This document shows positions 1 to 10,300 of a DNA stretch of 64,000 nucleotides, piece by piece (positions within the stretch are counted from its first letter, which is position 1; every line of letters begins with the position of its first letter). Made by a program: the position numbers and the translations under genes. Under the pieces are notes generated by a model. It was not told the origin of the DNA, did no database searches, and saw only the letters and a program-made list of their open reading frames with translations. Source of the DNA: an uncultured Bacteroidales bacterium (GTDB lineage: Bacteria > Bacteroidota > Bacteroidia > Bacteroidales > Bacteroidaceae). The stretch spans positions 62,001 to 126,000 of the forward strand of contig CADCDP010000008.1 of NCBI GenBank assembly GCA_902800305.1, given 5' to 3'.

Positions 1-1464
1 CCTGAAGACCCCGTGAAGGAGAACTATGTGTTCCAGAATTGGGGTGAAGTGCCCGAAACGATGCCGGCTCACGATGTGACCTTGACCGCTGTGTATGAAG
101 GCAAGCGTTTCTTGCTGTCCTTCGTCGTGGACGGCGACACGCTGATGGCCGATTCTGTTCCTTACAATGACCCTGTCGTTGTTCCAGAAGAACCCGTGAA
201 GGAAGGCCATACGTTCTCTGGCTGGGGCGAAGTGCCCGAAACGATGCCACTGAGCGATTTGACTGTTACGGGTACGTTCACACCGAACAAATATGCCTTG
301 ATTTTCATGCAGGAAGGCGATACCCTCCAAGTCGATTCCCTTCTTTACGATTCGCCCATCGTCCTACCAGAAGACCCTGTAAAAGAGAATTATGTGTTCC
401 AGAATTGGGGTGAAGTGCCCGAAACGATGCCGGCTTACGATGTGACCTTGACCGCAGTGTATGAAGGCCAGCGTTTCTTGTTGTCCTTCGTGGTCGATGG
501 CGACACGCTGATGACCGATTCTGTTCCTTACAATGACCCCGTCATTCTTCCCGAAGAACCCGTGAAGGAAGGCCATACGTTCTCTGGCTGGGGCGAGGTA
601 CCCGAAACGATGCCAGCCAATGATTTGACTGTTACGGGTACATTCACACCTAACGAATACGCTTTGATTTTCATGTCGGATGGGGACACGCTCCAAGTCG
701 ATTCCCTTCTTTACGGTTCGCCCATCGTCCTTCCCGAAGACCCCGTGAAGGAGAATTATGTGTTCCTGAATTGGGGCGAAGTGCCAGAAACGATGCCGGC
801 TCACGATGTAACCTTGACCGCTGTGTATGAAGGCCAGCGTTTCTTGCTGTCCTTCGTGGTCGATGGCGACACGCTGATGGCCGATTCTGTTCCCTACAAT
901 GACCCTGTCGTTCTTCTCGAAGAACCGGTGAAGGAAGGGCATACGTTCTCCGGATGGAGTGAGGTGCCCGAAACGATGCCGCTGATCGATTTGACCATTA
1001 CTGGTACGGTCACACCTAACGAATACGCTTTGATTTTCATGTCGGAAGGGGACACGCTTCAAGTCGATTCCCTTCTTTACGGTTCGCTCATCGTCCTTCC
1101 CGAAGACCCTGTAAAGGAGAACTATGTGTTCCAGAATTGGGGTGAAGTGCCAGAAACGATGCCGGCTTACGATGTGACCTTGACCGCAGTGTATGAAGGC
1201 AAGCGTTTCTTGCTGTCCTTCGGGGTCGATGGCGACACGCTGATGTCCGATTCTGTTCCTTACAATGACCCTGTCGTTGTTCCAGAAGAACCTGTGAAAG
1301 AAGGCCATACGTTCTCTGGCTGGGGCGAAGTGCCCGAAACGATGCCCGCCAACGATTTGACCGTTACGGGTACATTCACACCGAATAAATATGCCTTGAT
1401 TTTCATGGTGGAAGGCGATACCCTCCAAGTTGATTCGGTTTTATATGGTTCGCCCTTCCTTCTT
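1..1464 (+). repeat. Four tandem copies of a 366-bp coding repeat
   Basis: The in-frame word encoding P-E-D-P-V-K-E-N-Y-V-F starts at 1, 367, 733 and 1099, an exact 366-bp (122-codon) period made of two 61-residue modules. Copies are near-identical at DNA level, which suggests recent expansion or gene conversion. The phase is lost after about 1465. Confidence 0.9.
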
Positions 1465-2016
1465 CCTGATGTGGACGAAAAGGTCGGTCATTCATTCTCC
1501 TGGGAGGAGTCTCCAGAAGTGATGCCAGCCAACGACCTGACGTTGCATGGGTACTATACAATCAAGAAATATGCCTTGACATTCACGGTGGATGGCGACA
1601 CGCTCTACACAGACACCCTATTCTACAATGCCCCCATCATTATTCCCGATGCTCCTGTGAAAGAGGGTTGTACGTTCTCTGGCTGGGGTGAAGTGCCAGA
1701 TTTAATGCCCGCCAACAATCTGACTATAGCAGGTTCATTCTTGGCCAACACTTTTGTCTTGACCTATATGGTGAATGGCGAAGTCTTTAAGACGATGAAT
1801 AAGGCGTATGGCGCTCCGATAGAGCATGAAGAGTATCCGGTTGAGGAGGGGTACACCTTCTCTGGTTGGGGTAAACTGCCAGAAACTATGCCGGCAGCCA
1901 ATATGATTGTGAATGGAATGGTGATAAAGGCCGAAAAGCAAGGTGACGTGAATGGTGATGGATTCATTAACATTTCGGATGTGACCACATTGGTGAACAT
2001 CATTTTGCAAAAATAG
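1..2016 (+). CDS. InlB-like repeat surface protein with C-terminal dockerin half (5' partial)
   Basis: The frame is open from the first base, so the start lies upstream of the window. The visible 671 residues are eleven modules of about 61 residues of the Listeria-Bacteroides (InlB B-repeat/Flg_new) type. Each carries a version of GWGEVPETMP followed by a D(L/V)T(L/V) strand. Modules alternate between two subtypes (NWGEVPETMP-A-Y/H-DVT and GWGEVPETMP-x-DLTVTG), so the real unit is a pair. The last three modules are more divergent. The final 24 residues (from GDVNGDG) form one calcium-binding dockerin-type loop plus helix, DxNxDGxI..SDV. Such proteins are usually exported and cell-surface or extracellular, acting in adhesion or as stalks. 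No catalytic domain is visible here. Function beyond surface exposure is inference. Confidence 0.85.
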   Translation, partial: PEDPVKENYVFQNWGEVPETMPAHDVTLTAVYEGKRFLLSFVVDGDTLMADSVPYNDPVVVPEEPVKEGHTFSGWGEVPETMPLSDLTVTGTFTPNKYALIFMQEGDTLQVDSLLYDSPIVLPEDPVKENYVFQNWGEVPETMPAYDVTLTAVYEGQRFLLSFVVDGDTLMTDSVPYNDPVILPEEPVKEGHTFSGWGEVPETMPANDLTVTGTFTPNEYALIFMSDGDTLQVDSLLYGSPIVLPEDPVKENYVFLNWGEVPETMPAHDVTLTAVYEGQRFLLSFVVDGDTLMADSVPYNDPVVLLEEPVKEGHTFSGWSEVPETMPLIDLTITGTVTPNEYALIFMSEGDTLQVDSLLYGSLIVLPEDPVKENYVFQNWGEVPETMPAYDVTLTAVYEGKRFLLSFGVDGDTLMSDSVPYNDPVVVPEEPVKEGHTFSGWGEVPETMPANDLTVTGTFTPNKYALIFMVEGDTLQVDSVLYGSPFLLPDVDEKVGHSFSWEESPEVMPANDLTLHGYYTIKKYALTFTVDGDTLYTDTLFYNAPIIIPDAPVKEGCTFSGWGEVPDLMPANNLTIAGSFLANTFVLTYMVNGEVFKTMNKAYGAPIEHEEYPVEEGYTFSGWGKLPETMPAANMIVNGMVIKAEKQGDVNGDGFINISDVTTLVNIILQK

Positions 2017-2075
2017 CCCGTCTTATTGGTCGGAATCTGTTTGTTCCTTTTTTCTTTGTTTCGAAGCTCCAAAAT

Positions 2076-2138
2076 CGCACCCGTCGGGTACGACGTGCCG
2101 TACCCGTCGGGTGCGCCTCGTCGTACCCGACGGGTGCG
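2076..2138. repeat. Array of three 17-bp near-palindromes, 23-bp period (locus 1)
   Basis: CGCACCCGTCGGGTACG (2076-2092), CGTACCCGTCGGGTGCG (2099-2115) and CGTACCCGACGGGTGCG (2122-2138) are separated by exactly 6 nt each. Copy 3 is the exact reverse complement of copy 1, and each copy is itself a near-perfect palindrome, so several alternative hairpins are possible. The same array occurs at 40423-40485. It lies in the 206-bp gap downstream of the surface-protein gene. Confidence 0.9.
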
Positions 2139-2172
2139 GCTTTGACGTGTGCTGGGGATGTATGGAGCTACT

Positions 2173-2204
2173 TTTGGCAGTGTCGAAAAAAAGGTGTACC
2201 TTTG
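2173..2204 (+). promoter_or_regulatory. Bacteroidetes-type promoter for the FAD oxidoreductase gene
   Basis: TTTG at 2173-2176 and TACCTTTG at 2197-2204 with 20 nt between, matching the TTTG/TAnnTTTG consensus. The ATG is 19 nt downstream. Confidence 0.7.
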
Positions 2205-2222
2205 CACCCAAAACAATAAGCC

Positions 2223-3818
2223 ATGATAGAAGAATTGCAAATAAGGGTGCTGCCAGAACAGGCGGCGAGTGAGCAGGGCATTAGGCAGTTCCTGCAAGAT
2301 GAGAAAGGTTTGTCGGACGAAGAAGTGACGGCTGTACGTGTGCTGAAGCGGAGCATTGATGCTCGCCAGCGAACGATTTACGTGAACTTGAAAGTGCGTG
2401 TCTATCTGAATGAACAGCCAGAGGACGATGCGTTTGTGAGGACGGAGTACCCGAATGTGGAAGGCAAGCCACAAGCCGTCGTAGTGGGAGCAGGGCCTGG
2501 AGGATTGTTTGCAGCGTTGAGGCTCATCGAATTGGGCGTGCGCCCTGTCGTGGTGGAGCGTGGAAAGAGTGTGCATGAGCGTCGGAAGGACATCGCGCAA
2601 ATATCTCGTAGCCAAATGGTTGACCCTGAATCAAACTATTCGTTTGGTGAGGGAGGTGCAGGGGCTTTTTCCGATGGAAAGCTTTATACACGCAGCAAGA
2701 AGCGTGGCAATGTGGAGAAGATTCTGAATGTTTTCTGCCAACATGGAGCCAGCACCAGCATCTTGGCGGATGCCCATCCGCATCTTGGAACGGATAAGTT
2801 GCCCAGCATCATTGAGGCGATGCGTGAGACCATCATCAAATGCGGTGGCGAAGTGCATTTTGAGACGAAGATGGACGGGTTGTTGGTAGAGGACAATCGC
2901 GTGGTGGGCATCCGTTGCGGGGAACAGACTTTCTGTGGCCCAGTGATTTTAGCGACAGGGCACAGTGCCCGTGATGTCTATCGCTATCTCTATGCACAGG
3001 GTATCGAAATCGAGGCTAAGGATTTGGCCGTGGGGGTGCGACTGGAGCATCCGTCTGAACTGATTGACAAGATTCAGTATCATCGTAAGGAGGGTAGGGG
3101 AGAATGGTTGCCAGCTGCCGAGTATTCGTTTGTCACTCAGGTGGATGGACGTGGTGTCTATTCGTTCTGTATGTGTCCAGGGGGTACGGTTGTTCCTGCT
3201 GCCAGCGGCCCGAACCAAGTGGTGGTGAACGGCATGAGCAATTCGCAGAGAAACAGCCCGTGGAGCAATGCGGGCATGGTGGTGGAGCTGCATGTGGAGG
3301 ATGTACAGAACGACCGTTCGCTCTTGGAGTTGCCGCCTGTCCCAAGTGTTGACGTGAAGGGTGGGGCACTGGCCATGATGGAGTTTCAGGAGCGTCTCGA
3401 ATATACGGCATGGATGCAAGGCAATCGCAAGCAGACGGCACCCGCTCAGCGCATGGCGCACTTTGTGAACGGGAAAATGAGCTATGACTTGCCGAAATCG
3501 TCTTATACACCAGGACTTATCAGCACGCCCATCCATTTCTGGATGCCCGACTTCATTTCGAAACGTCTGCAGCAGGGCTTTCGCAATTTCGGCAAATCGT
3601 GCCATGGATTCCTCACCAACGAAGCCCTGATGATTGGTGTGGAGACACGCACTTCGGCTCCTGTACGCATTCTTCGTGACCGTGATACTTTGCAGCACAT
3701 CCGTCTGCAAGGGCTTTTCCCATGTGGAGAAGGTGCTGGCTACGCTGGCGGCATCGTGAGTGCGGGTGTGGATGGTGAACGCTGTGCGGAAATGCTGGCA
3801 GAATACATAAAAAGATGA
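2223..3818 (+). CDS. FAD-dependent dehydrogenase (COG2509-like)
   Basis: 531 residues. The Rossmann dinucleotide-binding motif VVVGAGPGGLFAALRL lies near residues 82-97, after an N-terminal domain of about 80 residues. Downstream are the conserved segments NYSFGEGGAGAFSDGKLYTR, a GHSARD element near the second nucleotide site, and a C-terminal FPCGEGAGYAGGI segment that would close the FAD site. This is the pattern of the large uncharacterised flavoprotein family often annotated as 'NAD(P)/FAD-dependent oxidoreductase'; its substrate is not known. It is probably cytoplasmic. The promoter sits directly upstream and the stop overlaps the next start by 4 nt, so it is translationally coupled to the MATE exporter. 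Confidence 0.88.
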   Translation: MIEELQIRVLPEQAASEQGIRQFLQDEKGLSDEEVTAVRVLKRSIDARQRTIYVNLKVRVYLNEQPEDDAFVRTEYPNVEGKPQAVVVGAGPGGLFAALRLIELGVRPVVVERGKSVHERRKDIAQISRSQMVDPESNYSFGEGGAGAFSDGKLYTRSKKRGNVEKILNVFCQHGASTSILADAHPHLGTDKLPSIIEAMRETIIKCGGEVHFETKMDGLLVEDNRVVGIRCGEQTFCGPVILATGHSARDVYRYLYAQGIEIEAKDLAVGVRLEHPSELIDKIQYHRKEGRGEWLPAAEYSFVTQVDGRGVYSFCMCPGGTVVPAASGPNQVVVNGMSNSQRNSPWSNAGMVVELHVEDVQNDRSLLELPPVPSVDVKGGALAMMEFQERLEYTAWMQGNRKQTAPAQRMAHFVNGKMSYDLPKSSYTPGLISTPIHFWMPDFISKRLQQGFRNFGKSCHGFLTNEALMIGVETRTSAPVRILRDRDTLQHIRLQGLFPCGEGAGYAGGIVSAGVDGERCAEMLAEYIKR

Positions 3819-5110
3819 ATCTGCGCGACCGACAAATCTTGCACATCGCCCTGCCCAGCATCGTGTCGAACATCACTGTGCCGCTGCTGGGACTGATTGA
3901 TGTGGCCATCACGGGGCATCTCGGCTCTGCTGCCTACATTGGTGCTATCGCTGTGGGAGGGATGCTGTTCAACATCATCTATTGGATGTTTGCCTTTCTC
4001 CGCATGGGCACCAGCGGCATGACTTCGCAGGCTTTCGGGGCAAGGAACTTGACGGAAGTGGTAAGTGTCTTGTTAAGGGCGGTGTTTGTGTCGCTATTCA
4101 TTTCTGCGGTGATGCTCTCTCTGCAAGTGCCTATCCGCGAACTTTCCCTTTCCATCATTATGCCATCGGAAGAAGTGGCTTCCTTCACGCGTACATATTA
4201 TAATATATGTATCTGGGGCGCACCTGCTGCCTTGGCTCTTTTCGTCCTGACGGGATGGTACGTGGGGATGCAGAACTCTCGGATTCCGATGCTGGTGTCC
4301 ATCACACAGAATGTGGCGAACATCGTGGTGAGTCTCATGCTGGTGTATAGCTTCGGGATGAAGATTGAAGGTGTGGCGCTTGGTACGGTGTTGGCACAAT
4401 ACATCGGGCTGGGGGTGGCGGTCGTAATGTTGTTTCGGCATTATTCCAGATTGCGGAAATATTTATGTGCTAAGATGGTGCTGACGAAAGAGGCACTCCT
4501 GAAGTTCTTCTTCTTGAACAAGGACATTTTCCTCCGTACTTGCTGCCTCATCCTTGTGCATTTCTTCTTCATTGCGGCAGGAGCCAAGCAGGGTGACACC
4601 GAATTGGCTGTCAACACGATGCTCATGCAGCTCTTCACACTCTATAGCTACATCATGGACGGATTCGCCTTTGCTGGCGAGGCGATGGTGGGCAAGGCGA
4701 TTGGCGCACAGATGCGTGGTATCTACAACGAAACCATCCGATGCCTTTTCCGTTGGGGATGGGGCGTGGCAGCTCTCTTTACGTTGGCGTATTTCCTTTT
4801 GGGTAAGCCTTTCCTATCGCTCCTCACCGACGATGCTGCGGTGATAGAGGCCGCTCAGGTGTATCAGCCCTGGACACTCCTTTTCCCCCTTTGTGGCATG
4901 GCTGCCTTCATTTGGGATGGCATCTACATCGGAGCCACAGCCACCAAAGGGATGCTTCTCTCGATGGCATCGGGCATGGCAGTCTTTTTCCTGCTTTACT
5001 TCCTGCTGGTGCCCTCTTTCGCCAACCACGGCCTCTGGATGGCCTTTGTCACCTATCTCGCCACACGCGGCATCGTTCAGACGGTGTTTCGTCGTATGGT
5101 TTGGCGATGA
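3815..5110 (+). CDS. MATE family efflux transporter (DinF-like)
   Basis: 431 residues with about 12 hydrophobic segments. The N-terminus (R-Q-I-L-x-I-A-L-P-S-I-V-S-N-I-T-x-P-L-L-G-L-I-D) is the hallmark of the DinF branch of MATE exporters, and GTSGMTSQAFGA follows the third helix. MATE proteins export organic cations or drugs using Na+ or H+ gradients in the inner membrane; the substrate here is unknown. The start ATG lies in an ATGA overlap with the preceding flavoprotein stop, indicating one operon. Confidence 0.9.
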   Translation: MNLRDRQILHIALPSIVSNITVPLLGLIDVAITGHLGSAAYIGAIAVGGMLFNIIYWMFAFLRMGTSGMTSQAFGARNLTEVVSVLLRAVFVSLFISAVMLSLQVPIRELSLSIIMPSEEVASFTRTYYNICIWGAPAALALFVLTGWYVGMQNSRIPMLVSITQNVANIVVSLMLVYSFGMKIEGVALGTVLAQYIGLGVAVVMLFRHYSRLRKYLCAKMVLTKEALLKFFFLNKDIFLRTCCLILVHFFFIAAGAKQGDTELAVNTMLMQLFTLYSYIMDGFAFAGEAMVGKAIGAQMRGIYNETIRCLFRWGWGVAALFTLAYFLLGKPFLSLLTDDAAVIEAAQVYQPWTLLFPLCGMAAFIWDGIYIGATATKGMLLSMASGMAVFFLLYFLLVPSFANHGLWMAFVTYLATRGIVQTVFRRMVWR

Positions 5111-5208
5111 TTTTCAGATTCTGTCCTTAAAACAGGGTAAAAAGTTCTTTGTAAAGAGGAAAATGTCAGATTTTCTCTTTAGAGTGCCTTGTTTCGTCTT
5201 TAATTTTC

Positions 5209-5216
5209 TATCTTTG
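5209..5216 (+). promoter_or_regulatory. -7 box for the MscS gene
   Basis: TATCTTTG at 5209-5216, 31 nt before the chosen ATG. The upstream element is weak (CTTG at 5188). Confidence 0.55.
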
Positions 5217-5246
5217 TACCCAAAACTTCATGAATTTAGGAATGAT

Positions 5247-7019
5247 ATGAGAAAAAAGGTACAAAGGTATGTGGCATTGTGTGTGGCACTGCTATGTTCG
5301 GTGGCCATTTTCGGTCAAGAAGAGGAAACTGTAGTGGAAATGACTGCGATTGATTCTGTGAAGGCTGTGAACGACTCCATCATGCAAGAATTGCGTAATC
5401 AGGTGCAGGAGCTAAAGTTGCAAAGCATCATGATGCAGGAACAATTGGAGCGCACAGGACAGAGTGCACGGGAAGATTCGCTGAGGCAGGTGGAACGAAA
5501 AGCCCGTGTGGATTCGTTGAGAAGTGTCACACAGGGAGCGCCGTTGATTGTTGAAGGGGACACGTTGCTGGTCATTTATGCCCGGAAGGGAGGACTGTTG
5601 CCCGAGGCGCGTGTGACAGCTGCCCGAATAAAGATTATCGAGGTGGGGAAGACTTTAGCGCTGTTCCCTGATTCCATTTATGTGTTCGATAGCGAGGTAT
5701 CTACGGATGTGATGGCTGGAGACAACGTTATCCTTAGCGTGACAGACCTTGATGCTTTGTGGAATAATTGCGACAGACAGGAATTGGCGCAGCAATATAG
5801 CACCATTATCGGGCAAAAGGTGGCGGAACTGCACGCGACATACGGCATTCAGCAGAAGATGCAGGGCATGGGGCTGGTTGTGCTGATTATCGTGGCACAA
5901 GTGTTCCTTATCATGGGCACAAACTGGTTGTTCCGTCGGTGGAAATTCCGAGTAACTCGCAAGTTGCTGAAAATCATTAAGCCAATTAACATCAAAGACT
6001 ATGCGCTGCTTGACCAGCATCGTCTTGGCATTGCCATCATTGTGGCTTTCAATTTGTTGCGCCTGTTTGTCATTCTGCTTCAGTTGCTTGTGACCATCCC
6101 GTTACTCTTTTCTGTGTTCCCAGAGACAAAAACGTTTACATACGCCATCTTTGGCTATATTTGGCATCCTGTAAGGGACATTTTCAGCTCTGTCATTGAC
6201 TATTTGCCGACCCTTTTCAAGATTGTTGTCATTATTTTATGCTTCCGCTATCTACTGAAGGGTGTGCGGTATTTTGCCAATGAGATAGCCAGCGGAAAAC
6301 TGAAAATCAATGGTTTTTATGCGGATTGGGCGATGCCTACCTACACGATTTTGCGGGTGTTGTTCTATTCGTTTATGTTTGTGATGATATGGCCGCTGTT
6401 GCCCAGTTCTGACTCAAGTATCTTTCAGGGAGTTTCGGTGTTTATTGGTGTGATTGTTTCGTTGGGTTCCACGTCAATAGTGGGTAACGTGATGGCTGGA
6501 TTGGTGATGACTTATATGCGCCCGTTCCATATTGGTGATTTCGTTCGTTTTGGCGACACCGAAGGTGAGGTGGTGGAAAAGACGATGCTGGTAACGCGGA
6601 TTCGGACACGAAAGAATGAACTGGTTACCATCCCTAATTCAAATCTGCTTGGTGCACAGACGTCTAACTTTACCTCGTCTGCTCATCGGTTTGGCATTAT
6701 TGTGCATACAAAAATTACGATTGGCTACGATGAACCTTGGAAGAAGATAGAACGTTTGTTGTTGGAGGCGGCAGATGCGACAGATGGTATCAAGAAGCAT
6801 CCGAAACCTTACGTGCGTATCACAGCCCTTGACGATTTCTACGTGGAGTACGAAATCAATGGATATACCGAACGTTCTAAGACGCTTCCTGTTGTTTATT
6901 CTACTCTTCATCAGAACATCCTTGACCACTTCCATGGGGCTGGTGTGGAGATTATGTCTCCACATATCTCGGCGCGTCGTGACAATCTGCCTCCGCAGAT
7001 ACCTCCAACAGAGGCTTGA
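5247..7019 (+). CDS. MscS family mechanosensitive channel
   Basis: 590 residues from the ATG at 5247. The open frame extends upstream into the MATE gene, but the promoter at 5209 and the signal peptide starting MRKKVQRYVALCVALLC fix this start. A periplasmic coiled-coil stretch (two DSLR-type repeats, residues about 30-95) is followed by several transmembrane helices. The MscS pore helix and beta domain follow, with SLGSTSIVGNVMAGLVMTY, RPFHIGDFVRFGDTEGEV, and VTIPNSNLL. These channels open under membrane tension to release solutes on osmotic downshock. It is larger than E. coli MscS (286 aa) because of the N-terminal extension, as in many Bacteroidetes homologues. Confidence 0.9.
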   Translation: MRKKVQRYVALCVALLCSVAIFGQEEETVVEMTAIDSVKAVNDSIMQELRNQVQELKLQSIMMQEQLERTGQSAREDSLRQVERKARVDSLRSVTQGAPLIVEGDTLLVIYARKGGLLPEARVTAARIKIIEVGKTLALFPDSIYVFDSEVSTDVMAGDNVILSVTDLDALWNNCDRQELAQQYSTIIGQKVAELHATYGIQQKMQGMGLVVLIIVAQVFLIMGTNWLFRRWKFRVTRKLLKIIKPINIKDYALLDQHRLGIAIIVAFNLLRLFVILLQLLVTIPLLFSVFPETKTFTYAIFGYIWHPVRDIFSSVIDYLPTLFKIVVIILCFRYLLKGVRYFANEIASGKLKINGFYADWAMPTYTILRVLFYSFMFVMIWPLLPSSDSSIFQGVSVFIGVIVSLGSTSIVGNVMAGLVMTYMRPFHIGDFVRFGDTEGEVVEKTMLVTRIRTRKNELVTIPNSNLLGAQTSNFTSSAHRFGIIVHTKITIGYDEPWKKIERLLLEAADATDGIKKHPKPYVRITALDDFYVEYEINGYTERSKTLPVVYSTLHQNILDHFHGAGVEIMSPHISARRDNLPPQIPPTEA

Positions 7020-7285
7020 GAATAACGAGATGTTCCTCACTTTTGATTCGTATGAATTCCTTGCGGTGTGCTTTTGTTTCCGTTTTTGGTATAAAAAGTT
7101 TCCTTAATCCCTGAAATGTCGCTCGTTATGTATTGAAATGTTTCTTTCTTTGTGCCGTTTTACTTTGCTGCATGAAAATGACTTTAACTTTGTCAAAATG
7201 GAGCAAATATGAACGAAAATCTATAAAAAAAAGCTCCACATAGTAAAAAAAATAGTGTTTTATTGGTTTATATATGGATTTTTAA

Positions 7286-7293
7286 TATCTTTG
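7286..7293 (+). promoter_or_regulatory. -7 box for the double histidine kinase gene
   Basis: TATCTTTG, about 45 nt upstream of the start. The rest of the 319-bp gap 7020-7338 is AT-rich with no further gene or RNA visible. Confidence 0.6.
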
Positions 7294-7338
7294 TAGCGTG
7301 TTATTAATGATAAAAGCTGAAAAATCAGTTCTAAATTG

Positions 7339-10300
7339 ATGGTCATGAAACTTTTTGCAAGTAAAATATCCAAATTGTTTCCCCTGCTGGTAATGGCAGG
7401 AGTCATGTTGGTCGTTTCGTGTGGTGAAGTACACAGAACAAACGTGGGACCGCGTTACAATGTGGTTGTTATTCATTCATGGGATAGTGTGGGTGAGGAA
7501 AAAGAGTTTTTCTCTGAGCGCATGGAAAAAGCCTTTGAAGAGCGTGGTACAAAAGTGAATATTCACCATATTTATGCCAGGATGGTGCGTCGTCCTGATA
7601 ACATTTTTACGGAATGGGATTGGCCGCGTTATGCGGATTCGATTCGTGCGTGGAATCCTGATGTGATATTGCTCAACGATGACCCTATCGTGGAATGGGT
7701 GTTAAGCCATCACGAGGGGGACTCTATTTTCCAGAACACGCCAGTCGTTTTTGCAGGTGTGAATGCATTGTTACGTGACTCACTTGCTCGATTCCCAATG
7801 ATGACAGGTTTTGAAAGTCGCATCGATTTGGGGAGGAATATGGAGTTAATATTGAAAATCACGAAAAGTTCTATGGCGACAATCGAATTGGATTACGATA
7901 GTATTGACTACAGGTTGTATCGCCATTTGGATGTGTTCTTGAGAGATTCTACTCGCTTTATCAATAATGGTGATTTTGTTTTGGATACCTTGGATGACAG
8001 CTATCTAAAGAAACAATATCCTGGTAAGATGATTGTGAATTTTGTGTCGTTTGCACAACCATACAGGAATCATCCTATTGGGGCTTCCGATTCTGTGGGG
8101 AAGCAAATCACACGGTACTTCATTCAAAATGCAAAAGACATGTGGCACTTACAGGTGAAAAGTGATATCTACAGTGGAACCCTCATCGTTCAGTCGGGGG
8201 TGCCACAATTCACTTGTATTCGCGAAATGTTTAATTTCCCACAGACTCCTTTGTTCTTATGTGGCTATTTCACGGGAACAGACATTCAAGTGGATGACCA
8301 GGTGGAGTATGCAGCCCGTATTCTAAAAGGAGAAAAGCCGAAGTCTTTGCCCATTAGCGTTCATGCTAACAACTATTATATGGATTGGAGGGCTGTGGAA
8401 AAAATGCCGTTCCCCATGCCTTATGAAGTATATAGCTCTCAGTTTAATATTGTCAATGTGCCATTTTACTTGGAGCATCCTCTGCTTTTTAGTCTCAGAT
8501 TAGGCGGAATCCTTTTGATTGTAAGCTTATTGATATTCCTTATCGTGAAATTCTTGTCGTATTGGAAGAAGCAAGAACAGCAGAATGCGGTGGAAGAACT
8601 GAAATATGAAGAAAAAGTGTATGACTTGATGTTTTCCAATTCTCGTGACACGTTGTGGCATTTCCATGATGGCGCATTCTCGTTCAGTGAGGATTTCGCC
8701 AAATTCTTTGGCTTAAAGAATAATCGAATGACAGTGGAAGAGATGAGAGCGGTTGTTCATCCAGACAGTTTGCCTTCTTTCAATTTCTTAATGAATTTCC
8801 CTCATCAACGTGGGAAAAAGACCGTGCGTGTACGCCTGACCCCCGATGGCGGTAAGCATTGGTATTGGACAGAGGTCATGTACACAGCTACGGTAGAAAC
8901 GGCTCGGTTGGGGGATATTTATGGCTTGTTGATGAATATTGATAAGAAAAAGGAAACCGAGGAGCAGTTGGAACAGGCACGTATCATGTCGGAACAGGTT
9001 GCCCTGAAAGAGAATTTCTTGGCTAACATCAGTCACGACCTCCGCACGCCTCTGGGTGCTGTGACAGGTTTCTCTTCATTGCTGACGATGCCTGGAATGG
9101 TGTTTGAACCAGGTGAGCGTGAACAGTATGGTGAGATTATCCATCAGAATACAGATATGATATTGAAGATGATAGATAGTGTGGTAGAGAAGACCCAATC
9201 AGATACCGGCGACCTCGAAATCGTTCAGAAACCTGTATCTGTGCATAAATTGGTCAATGAATGTTACAACACCAACCGTATTATTGCTCCAACTCACCTC
9301 AAGTTCATTTTGGAGATGGCTGAACCTGATACCACCGTCAATATCGACATCACACGTACCAAGCAAGTGGTGAACAATTTCTTGAGTAATGCGTTTAAGT
9401 TTACGACAGAAGGTAGTATTACGCTGGGTTGGAAGTATATGGAAGACGAGTCAGACCAGATAGAGGTTTATGTGAAAGATACGGGTATAGGTGTGGCACC
9501 AGAAAAACAGGCTATGCTGTTTGAACGCTACAAGAAAGTGAATGAAACAGACCGTGGTACTGGACTTGGATTGAATATCAGTAAGACCATTATAGAAAAA
9601 CAAGGTGGAACGATTGGTGTGGAGAGTGAATATGGTCATGGTAGCAAGTTCTTCTTCCGATTGGCGAAATTTGTGCAGTGTTTCTTGCTGATACTCTCGG
9701 TGGGTGTGGGACTGTTGTTGCCTTCCTCTTGTTCTCCAGAGTATCGTAAAACAACGAAGACTGCTAAGGTGTTGCTGATTCATAGCTATCGGAAGGAAAA
9801 TGCGGCGTATAGGGCGTTCGACGACGACATCTATCAAGAGTTCAGGAAAAAAGGTATTCATGCCGATATCAAGTCGATGTTCTTGAACAAGGAAAATCCA
9901 TTGGAAGACACATCTGGTGCCTATATCGCTTTTATGGATTCCATGGCGAAGAAAGGTTGGATGCCAGACGTTGTGCTGACCGAGGGTGACCGTGCTGCAC
10001 ACGACCTTCTTGAATGGAGAATCAACGGTATTGCCAATCATCTTGATTCTGTGCCTATAGTCATGGGTTCTCTGCATCATCCTGAATGGGCGTTGATGAG
10101 AAAATATAAGAATATTGTGTCGATTGGCGACCCTACTGATTATTGTACGAATATCAATTTGGCCGTTGAGATGAGTGGAAAGAATTGTGTGGAGATAGAA
10201 TTGGATTATTTCCTGCAAGATTCACTGATACGTAACGAATTACGTCAAGCGATAGCACGTCCTCCGTACATTGATAATTCTGATTTTCATCTTGAAGACA

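Noticed and set aside
364..1428. 354-codon open frame on the minus strand
   Set aside because: It is the complement of the 366-bp repeats; its periodic sequence mirrors the sense modules, with no promoter and no family resemblance.
4893..5246. 118-codon upstream extension of the MscS frame into the MATE gene
   Set aside because: A promoter at 5209 and a signal peptide at 5247 show the real start.
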